Positions 60,701 to 64,000 of a stretch of 64,000 nucleotides of DNA are shown piece by piece. Positions within the stretch are counted from its first letter, which is position 1; the number at the start of each line of letters is the position of its first letter. Made by a program: the position numbers and the translations under genes. Origin of the DNA: Saxidomus purpurata (lineage: Eukaryota > Mollusca > Bivalvia > Venerida > Veneridae); contig JAFMSR010000012.1 of assembly GCA_022818135.1 (NCBI GenBank), positions 31,185,550 through 31,249,549 on the forward strand, read 5' to 3'. Below the pieces are notes generated by a model. That model worked only from the letters and a program-made list of their open reading frames with translations. It was not told where the DNA came from and made no database searches.

Positions 60701-63311
60701 AAAATGTTACCTCTAGAGTGTTAACAAGGTTTTTCCACATTTGGGCTCTGTGACCTAGTTTTTGACCCTAGATGTCCAATATTCAAACTTGAGCTAGAAA
60801 TCATCAAAACAACCTTTCCGACAAATTTCCAGGATATTTGGGCTGAAAATGTTACATCTAGAGTGTTAACAAGGTTTTTCCATATTTGGGCTGTGTGACC
60901 TAGTTTTTGACCCCAGATGACCCATATTCGAACTTGAGCTAGAAATCATAGAAACAACCTTTCTGACAAATTTCAAGGATATCTGGGCTGAAAATGTAGC
61001 CTCTAGAGCCTCAACAAGATTTTTCTATTTTTGGGTCATGTGACCTAGTTTTTCATCTGAGATGACCCATATTCGAACTCGTCCGAGTAATTACTGGGAC
61101 AAACATCCTGACCAAGTTTCGTGACAATTGAGGCAAAAATGTGACCACTAGAGTGTTAACAAACTAAGTGTGAACGGACGACGGACTTTCATCGATCCTA
61201 ATAGCTCACCCTGAGCCAGCTCAGGTGAGCTAAAAAAAGGCTAGTAAAAAAAAACTAATCTAGGCAAGTATACTTCATAACAGTACATAAGATTTTCATA
61301 TATATTCTTTATGTATATCTTTGGCAGTCCTCTAGCCTGATTCTGTAAGCTGACTATGTCATTAAATTGGTTGAATTCCAGTCATAGCTGACACCACCTT
61401 TAATGCTTTATGGCTCTCTCTCTCTCCTTTCACGATTATCTTCATAGCTACAATAAACCTGAAGAAAAGCCTGAACAATGAAGAATAACTCTACAAATAC
61501 TTCAAACCATGCCTCTGGTATGGCTCCAGACAAGACGGACAGACAACTCAAACTATCATATGAGTATCCTTCTGTCTTCAGCAACAAATTTATCCAGCTT
61601 GTGTAACAAGTGGTTTGCTATTGGCATTTAATTAAAACAATAAACATACCTGTCCAATTGATTCCTTGGTTAAGAAGAAACTGAAACAAAATAAAATCAT
61701 TCATTTTTTTCTTAAAGAAACTTTAAAACAGTCACAACACATAGAAAAGTTTGAGTGGACTTAATTTTGACTGATATAGTCAAAAAGAGAGTTCTTGGTT
61801 TAACACTATTTTTAACATCAACTCTGACTTTGGCTGTAACCTTTTAAGTTATATTTTTTATTACTATCTGTAATAAAAATCTTTCTTAAAACTTGGATGA
61901 TCATTTTGAACAGAAATATAACTTTTATAAGGAAACATTTTGACAAGATAATTACTTATTCCCAACATCTTCTCCCTGTACTTTATTGCCATCCACCACT
62001 GTGAAGGATCCGATACCTAGAAAAGGGAAATTGAAATTCTAGCTTTTACTTCATACTTTATGTTAGTTAATTGAACGGTACTGTACCCATCTAGAAGCCA
62101 CTTTTTCGATAGAACAAATACATTCATAACCCAGGAACAGATGAAGCTTTAATGTACATGATTTATTTTGTTTATTTCCACTTTCAAATTAATGGGGACG
62201 CAGACAAAAATAGAAAGAAGGTACATGTTGTCTTATGAGCTTTACTTGATTTATTTAATGGACATTTACACTGTGTAAACAATATACAGTTCTAAAGACC
62301 TAGATCTGGTGATCATGTAGGTTACAAATATCTGTGTTTGATTTTCAAAATAGGTCTGTGATTAACCAAGTACTTGGATACTTGCTACAGCTCTACTCTC
62401 ATCCCCTAATGCCCCCACTCATCAAACAGACTAAATAATCAGTCAGGGGTGTAACTTGTTTACGTTATTTTAGTGTTATTCAAGATAACTTCTACAAGTT
62501 ATTTTTTAATCACTTAATCACTTCTTTAAGTTATTTTTCAGTCATGATCACTTATTCAAGTGATTTTCGTCCAAACAGTACAAAGATTTAACATCATTTT
62601 TTCACAAGGATACAAATTTTCTGGGGAGTTACACATTTTTTTTCTATTTCTTTGATCATTGAACTTCAAGATTATGAAATAAAATATGTTACACACCAAC
62701 AAAACCTTCTTACGCAAGGGCTTTGAAGTAGGGCATTTTTCAGGTCATATGTTAGACAATTTTGGCAATAAGTCCATTATGTCTAATTGAAAAGTCATTA
62801 CTGTCAGCTATAAAGATTGAACCTGCATTTCTTTCTCTTATCTAAAGGTATTTGCAGAGGTAATTTGCTAGTAATGAAGAAATTCAAGAAAAACTGAAAT
62901 GTTGATTTGTAACCTGTATACTTTATTTTCAGATATTCTCATTATTTTGGTCACCTCAACTTTCAAGGGAGTTAATTCTTTCAGCAAAGGGAAGAAATTC
63001 TATTAACAAATATCACTTACAGAAGTTATTTTCAAAATAACTTATACAAGTTACACTCCTGACTGATAATAGCACTGAGGGCCAGAAACAACTTAATCAT
63101 TGATACTGGGAGTCTTTTTCATTTAATCGGATTCTGTATAGTGGAGTTCTGTTGTTGGTTCTAGTCATGTCTACCTGTGGGAACTAAATGTATTACAAAA
63201 TATTTACCCGGAAGAATCAAATTCTTCAGAATTTCTGTTCCAGTTGCTGAAGCATTAATCATGCATACACGAGAATTTTCCAGAGATGTTTGTCCATGAT
63301 CACCCCACAGT
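33599..63311 (-). CDS. NAE1: NAE1: NEDD8-activating enzyme E1 regulatory subunit, 5' partial
   Basis: NAE1 (APPBP1) pairs with UBA3 to adenylate NEDD8 and pass it to the E2 UBC12, the first step of cullin neddylation. Eighteen exons (listed separately) give 1,552 coding bases: one leading base, 516 codons and TGA. Human NAE1 has 534 residues, so only about the first 18 are missing and must lie right of 64,000. The first seen block, LWGDHGQ...[14 protein letters not shown], is the start of the ThiF/adenylation fold; [62 protein letters not shown] and [16 protein letters not shown] follow in family order. NAE1 itself lacks the catalytic cysteine, which is in UBA3. All seventeen introns seen are GT-AG with matching phases. 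Introns are large and full of repeats. Confidence 0.97.
34169..34239 (-). CDS. NAE1: NAE1 exon ([12 protein letters not shown])
   Basis: Twenty-three codons plus two bases ending SVKDDFVHE; acceptor CTTACAG, donor AT|GTAAGT. Confidence 0.95.
34520..35170. repeat. TGACCTTGACC-rich tandem repeat (family G)
   Basis: Five degenerate units, each with TTAAGTTGTGACCTTGACC, start landmarks at about 34,552, 34,696, 34,798, 34,934 and 35,091; full-length steps are 136-157 bp. Related arrays are at about 14,985 and 56,840-57,780. Located in a NAE1 intron. No ends could be defined. Confidence 0.6.
35401..35540 (-). CDS. NAE1: NAE1 exon ([15 protein letters not shown])
   Basis: Two bases complete Gly, then 46 codons including [18 protein letters not shown] and ending VKLK; acceptor ACACAG, donor AAG|GTAAAA. 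Confidence 0.97.
36070..36795. mobile_element. Element D1 (hairpin/subterminal-repeat family D)
   Basis: Left end CTAGA, hairpin ATCAC-TAAAT-GTGAT, then TTAATACTCCCGAAAG. Right end has a hairpin whose arms are TACCCCC.AAAC and GTTT.GGGGGTA, finishing GGGGGTATAA, which is also the inverted copy of the left subterminal sequence. GGCAATAACTCTGT landmarks inside start at 36,183, 36,330, 36,476 and 36,572: steps of 147, 146 and a truncated 96. It ends 28 bp from the donor side of the NAE1 exon at 36,823. Confidence 0.7.
36823..36909 (-). CDS. NAE1: NAE1 exon ([14 protein letters not shown])
   Basis: Two bases complete Cys, then 28 codons [20 protein letters not shown] onwards plus one base; acceptor CAACAG, donor AG|GTTTGT. 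Confidence 0.96.
37012..38027. mobile_element. Possible 1-kb element with GGTACCAG ends
   Basis: Left tip GGTACCAGGCA and right tip, inverted, GGTACCAGACA match at 10 of 11 bases and enclose about 1 kb of different texture, including a repeated ATCGGTCCAG motif near 37,960-37,990 and a GCCCGGGTAGTAGAATTGG block at 37,755. No target duplication is visible and GGTACC is itself palindromic, so this is tentative. The 135-residue minus frame (37,622-38,029) is not a recognised protein. Confidence 0.35.
38153..38189 (-). CDS. NAE1: NAE1 exon ([12 protein letters not shown])
   Basis: A 37-nt exon: twelve codons plus one base. Acceptor GTTACAG, donor [17 protein letters not shown] matches the human ISEKELKLL segment and links the flanking exons in frame. 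Confidence 0.92.
38190..39460. other. NAE1 intron start; small tandem duplication
   Basis: Part of a 7.9-kb NAE1 intron. Apart from a 27-bp unit present twice at 38,678-38,731 (ATGACTGCAATGAAATTCTA and following) I see nothing definable. Confidence 0.45.
38678..38731. repeat. Two-copy 27-bp tandem duplication
   Basis: Unit ATGACTGCAATGAAATTYTA TCACTCC occurs twice in a row with one difference. Confidence 0.85.
39461..41613. mobile_element. Element A1 (family A) carrying a nested B2
   Basis: Left end CAAGAGGGCCAAGATGGCCC: a 7-bp-stem hairpin AGGGCCA-AGA-TGGCCCT. Right end is CTCACCCTGGC-ATA-GCCAGGTGAG hairpin then CTAA. Inside, AAGTGACC...GGGGTCAATTTTGAC units repeat with steps of about 166-168 bp. 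A second copy of the left head (GATGGCCCTATATCGCTCAG) occurs internally at about 39,930, so the array was duplicated together with part of the head. Element B2 interrupts it at 40,200-41,256. Non-coding, in a NAE1 intron. Confidence 0.75.
40200..41256. mobile_element. Element B2 (family B), nested in A1
   Basis: Left CAAGAGCTGTC-TCAT-GACAGC hairpin then GCTCGACTATT; right AATAGTCGAGCTAA. The internal array has three long units with GGGGCATAAATCTGTCAAAA and ATACCTTTGATAGTATTCAA. Comparing A1's other units (GCCTATGCAAAACTAAGTGAC) with the interrupted one shows the host sequence resuming right after the element, which fixes both ends to within a few A residues. Confidence 0.78.
41640..41975. repeat. 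Imperfect tandem repeat, about 60-bp unit
   Basis: Five or so degenerate copies of a unit containing TTTTAATATAAATCAGTGCA and GCTTTAGATACACTGGTA. AT-rich, intronic, non-coding. Confidence 0.65.
42677..43540. mobile_element. Element D2 (family D)
   Basis: Left CTAGAACT, hairpin ATCAC-TGAAG-GTGAT, then GAATACCCC. Right end TATACCCTC...ACAAC-TTT-GTTGT...GGGGGGTATAA. GGGCCA landmarks inside are at about 42,886, 43,033, 43,173 and 43,328: steps of 147, 140 and 155. Same layout as D1 but different array sequence. Open frames on both strands here read the repeat. Confidence 0.7.
44575..44768 (+). repeat. tRNA-like SINE fragment
   Basis: A degenerate tRNA-like head (ATGGTCTTGTAATCC, then GGATTTCAATCC as a B-box-like motif) is followed by GTGTGTACTTGGGAAAACAT, parallel to the next SINE's TGTGTCCTTGGCCAAAGACA. 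Confidence 0.35.
44769..44975 (+). repeat. tRNA-derived SINE
   Basis: A box TAGCCCAGTGGTGAAGG at 44,776 and B box GGTTCAAGTCC at 44,823 are in tRNA-like spacing; a body of about 130 bp follows. The stem pairings of a tRNA are not kept. Confidence 0.6.
46054..46202 (-). CDS. NAE1: NAE1 exon ([17 protein letters not shown])
   Basis: Two bases complete Gly, then 49 codons including [20 protein letters not shown] and ending LLQSIGR; acceptor ATTATAG, donor AGA|GTAAGT. Confidence 0.97.
46603..46663 (-). CDS. NAE1: NAE1 exon ([17 protein letters not shown])
   Basis: Twenty codons [20 protein letters not shown] plus one base; acceptor ATTACAG, donor AG|GTAAGA. Confidence 0.97.
46664..48670. other. 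NAE1 intron with homopolymer tracts
   Basis: Contains a G10-11 run near 46,828, an A20-type run near 47,912 followed by a G-rich purine tract, and a TGACCTTGACCTGACC block at 46,809. The overlapping frames at 46,781-47,239 have no recognisable motif. Confidence 0.4.
48671..48730 (-). CDS. NAE1: NAE1 exon ([20 protein letters not shown])
   Basis: Twenty codons, phase 0 at both ends; acceptor TTCTTCAG, donor GAG|GTATGG. Matches the human SSIEDIFNDDRCINI segment. Confidence 0.95.
48881..48972 (-). CDS. NAE1: NAE1 exon ([17 protein letters not shown])
   Basis: Two bases complete Gly, then 30 codons [20 protein letters not shown] onwards to HPTK; acceptor GTTCAG, donor AAA|GTGAGT. Confidence 0.96.
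49749..49812 (-). CDS. NAE1: NAE1 exon ([19 protein letters not shown])
   Basis: Twenty-one codons plus one base; acceptor CTTACAG, donor AG|GTAATT. Aligns to the human GRIPKTYKEKEDFRDLI segment. Confidence 0.95.
50045..50107 (-). CDS. NAE1: NAE1 exon ([18 protein letters not shown])
   Basis: Twenty-one codons in phase 0; acceptor ATTTCAG, donor AAG|GTTGGT. HTPW is a strongly conserved NAE1 motif. Confidence 0.96.
50451..50589. repeat. Long imperfect hairpin (foldback)
   Basis: Two arms of about 67 bp (AATTGTAGACTAATGT... GATATTGACC and their inverse) pair at roughly 85% around the loop-side motif CTCGGACTTCGTCCTTGG. Probably a foldback MITE or part of one; the wider ends are unclear. Intronic in NAE1. 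Confidence 0.75.
50837..50946 (-). CDS. NAE1: NAE1 exon ([17 protein letters not shown])
   Basis: Two bases complete Val, then 36 codons [20 protein letters not shown] to MSKK; acceptor ATTACAG, donor AAG|GTACTT. Confidence 0.97.
51279..52154. mobile_element. Element A2 (family A)
   Basis: Left CAAGAAGGCCAAGATGGCCC then TATATCGCTCACCTGGC; right hairpin CTCACTCTGGC...GCCAGGTGAG then CTAA and T. The left GCTCACCTGG and right CCAGGTGAGC are exact inverses. Internal units share GGTCAATTTTGAC, TTTGAACAATCTTGGTAGAGG and CTAAGCTCTAGGCCT with A1. NAE1 intron. Confidence 0.78.
52406..53628. mobile_element. Element C (hairpin/subterminal-repeat family C)
   Basis: Left AAGAGCACC-ACCTACG-GGTGC hairpin, then GCTCGTCTGATTTT; right AAAATCAGACAAGCTAA, the inverse with one mismatch. 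CCCCAAAACACAATCC landmarks inside start at 52,509, 52,651, 52,801 and 52,942: steps of 142, 150 and 141 bp. A different array follows to the right (GTCAAAATACATGACAGGGT). Confidence 0.72.
53851..54236 (+). mobile_element. LINE 3' end, truncated, second copy
   Basis: Closely similar to 30,057-30,444: [20 protein letters not shown] then stop, the same T/C frameshift region, a WNRL-type motif, and a GATAGATAG tail. Clearly decayed. Confidence 0.68.
54240..55725. other. NAE1 intron, nothing supported
   Basis: AT-rich sequence with only short frames of no recognisable type, such as 55,018-55,381 on both strands. Confidence 0.4.
55727..56712. repeat. Repeat family F copy
   Basis: Contains GAAGGGATAAAGTTTTGTTT, TGGGGGCCTCATTTTTTAAG, AACCAAATGCAATAAAATTC and ends after a CAGGCAGACAGACAGCCAGA tract and CCTCTGCAGGGGAAAATAAA. 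Same block order as 29,690-30,890 but without a LINE insertion. Confidence 0.55.
56840..57780. repeat. Family G array rich in TGACCT half-sites
   Basis: Repeats of AAAATCCTTTAAGGGG-like and TGACCTTTGACC-like blocks, including an exact TGACCTTTGACCT at 56,977-56,989 and TGTGACCTTGACCTT at about 57,000 and 57,640. Non-coding, intronic. Confidence 0.55.
58095..58445. repeat. Partial family F copy
   Basis: Shares GGGCCTCATTTTTAAACAGA, TTAAATTCTAACAATTGGTG and the GAGACAGACAGACAGACAGT tract with the other F copies. Confidence 0.5.
58872..58981 (-). CDS. NAE1: NAE1 exon ([19 protein letters not shown])
   Basis: One base completes Arg, then 36 codons [20 protein letters not shown] onwards to VKEHT plus one base; acceptor TTGCAG, donor CAG|GTACTT. 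Confidence 0.97.
59602..59681 (-). CDS. NAE1: NAE1 exon ([15 protein letters not shown])
   Basis: Twenty-six codons [20 protein letters not shown] onwards plus two bases; acceptor TTAAAG, donor AG|GTAAGG. Confidence 0.96.
60217..60288 (-). CDS. NAE1: NAE1 exon ([16 protein letters not shown])
   Basis: Twenty-four codons, phase 0 at both ends; acceptor TTTTTTTCAG, donor GAG|GTAAAT. The acceptor lies 10 bp from the end of element A3. Confidence 0.97.
60299..61233. mobile_element. Element A3 (family A) with 145-bp array
   Basis: Left CAAGAGGGCCATGATGGACC then TTATCGCTCACCCGAG; right hairpin CTCACCCTGAGC-CA-GCTCAGGTGAG then CTAA. The AGAAATCAT landmark recurs at 60,361, 60,506, 60,651, 60,796 and 60,941: exactly 145, 145, 145 and 145 bp, the most regular array in the window. 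The array sequence (TGACCTAGTTTTTGACCC, GTTACCTCTAGAGTGTTAAC) differs from A1/A2 although the ends are the same family. Confidence 0.8.
61650..61680 (-). CDS. NAE1: NAE1 micro-exon ([10 protein letters not shown])
   Basis: A 31-nt exon: one base completes Asn, then ten codons; acceptor TTTCAG, donor CAG|GTATGT. Matches human NFFLQRSSIGK. Confidence 0.95.
61956..62016 (-). CDS. NAE1: NAE1 exon ([19 protein letters not shown])
   Basis: Two bases complete Gly, then 19 codons plus two bases; acceptor TTCTAG, donor AA|GTAATT. Part of the ThiF-type nucleotide-binding fold. Confidence 0.96.
62017..63207. other. NAE1 intron with AAGTTATTT-type repeats
   Basis: Around 62,480-62,560 short CAAGTTATTTTT-like direct repeats occur, and TAACTTATACAAGTTA at about 63,035 echoes them inverted. 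No gene or RNA is supported. Confidence 0.4.
63208..63311 (-). CDS. NAE1: NAE1 exon, first in the window (LWGDHGQ)
   Basis: One base completes the preceding codon (Arg expected), then [20 protein letters not shown] and on to NLILP plus one base; acceptor TTTCCAG, donor GG|GTAAAT. The expected preceding segment ending YDRQLR is not found before 64,000. Confidence 0.97.
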
Positions 63312-63350
63312 CTGGAAATAAATTATGAATACAATCAAACTTAAAACAAA

Positions 63351-63757
63351 CAAGAGGGCCAAGATGGCCCTATATTGCTCACCTTGGTACAAGTCCACTT
63401 GCCTGGTGGAAGATCACTAGATAATGGTATATACCAAATAGGTTTTCCTAAATACACCCCCCCCCCCCCGGGCAAGGTCAATTTTGACCCCAGGGGCATA
63501 ATTTGAACAAACTTTGAAGAGGTCTACATAGGCAATGCTACATGCCAAATATCTTAGCTCTAGGGCTTGTGGTTTCAGAGAAGATTTTCGAAGTTTTTTC
63601 TATATAAGCCTATGTTAAACTAAGTGACCACCCATGAGGGGTCATAATTTGAACAATCTTGGTAAAGGTCCGCTAGCCAATGCTACATGCCAAATATCTA
63701 AGCTCTAGGCCTTATGGTTTTAGAGAAGCAGATTTTTATAGTTATTTCCTATATAAG
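63351..63757. mobile_element. Element A4, truncated family A copy
   Basis: Left end CAAGAGGGCCAAGATGGCCC plus TATATTGCTCACCTTGG and two array units (CAATTTTGACCCCAGGGGC, CTAAGCTCTAGGCCT) but no right-hand GAGCTAA end. It begins 40 bp from the NAE1 exon acceptor. Confidence 0.65.
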
Positions 63758-64000
63758 GAAAGGTATAAATCAATATATAAAGATATTTTGTTAATTTAAA
63801 CTATATCACTTTCGGTGTGTTTCCCTCTTTATACACCGCACGTGATAGTCGATAATAAACTGTGGCTGCCGGTTGTACCCAGTTAAATACATAGTGACGT
63901 AATACAATTCCCATGATTCTTTAAAAATGGCCGCTGTATCCATGTACGATGAATATTTCGGATTTAGTGGTTGATGTTTATGTGTAGACAGGTAAATTGA
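63758..64000. other. End of window: first NAE1 intron or 5' region
   Basis: A CACGTG E-box lies at 63,839-63,844. On the plus strand an ATG (63,927) in AAAATGGCCGC context starts a 15-codon frame MAAVSMYDEYFGFSG that ends in TGA before a donor-like ACAG|GTAAAT at 63,991. I cannot tell whether this is a real 5' exon. Confidence 0.2.

Overview
This window is nuclear DNA from an animal, most probably a bivalve mollusc. It is AT-rich, its genes are split into short exons by long introns, it carries one nuclear tRNA gene, and it is crowded with short repeats of a type I associate with clam and mussel genomes. That last point is recollection; no search was run. None of the long open frames is a gene by itself. 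The genes were found by reading splice signals and matching short exons to known proteins.

Two genes lie head to tail on the minus strand. ARL2BP (binder of the small GTPase ARL2) has six coding exons, 23,686 down to 18,764, and is complete apart from its 5' leader. NAE1 (regulatory subunit of the NEDD8-activating enzyme) has 18 exons, 63,311 down to 33,599, covering all but about the first 18 residues; the missing start lies beyond the right edge. Every exon junction in both genes keeps frame. A tRNA-Gly(TCC) gene at 27,655 stands just upstream of ARL2BP. On the left, a minus-strand exon at 10,451-10,490 encodes the MSRRKQ-type N-terminus of a NuRD-recruiting zinc-finger transcription factor. 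A weaker candidate first exon on the plus strand (13,520-13,605) follows a cluster of GATA sites. The rest of 1-18,600 has no gene I can support.

The most notable content is in the introns and intergenic DNA. Four families of short elements, called A, B, C and D here, recur with one design: a short hairpin a few bases inside one end, then a subterminal sequence, an internal tandem array, and an inverted copy of the subterminal sequence at the other end. In A-C that far end reads GAGCTAA or AGCTAA. Element B2 sits inside element A1, which shows that B is a discrete mobile unit. Most of the internal arrays have periods near 145 or 166 bp, close to nucleosome core and chromatosome DNA lengths. 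Several arrays carry nuclear-receptor binding motifs. One element ends 10 bp from a NAE1 3' splice site. Other mobile DNA includes an element with compound tandem terminal inverted repeats and a decayed zinc-finger exon, several MITE-like elements, tRNA-derived SINEs and two LINE 3' ends with a GATA tail.
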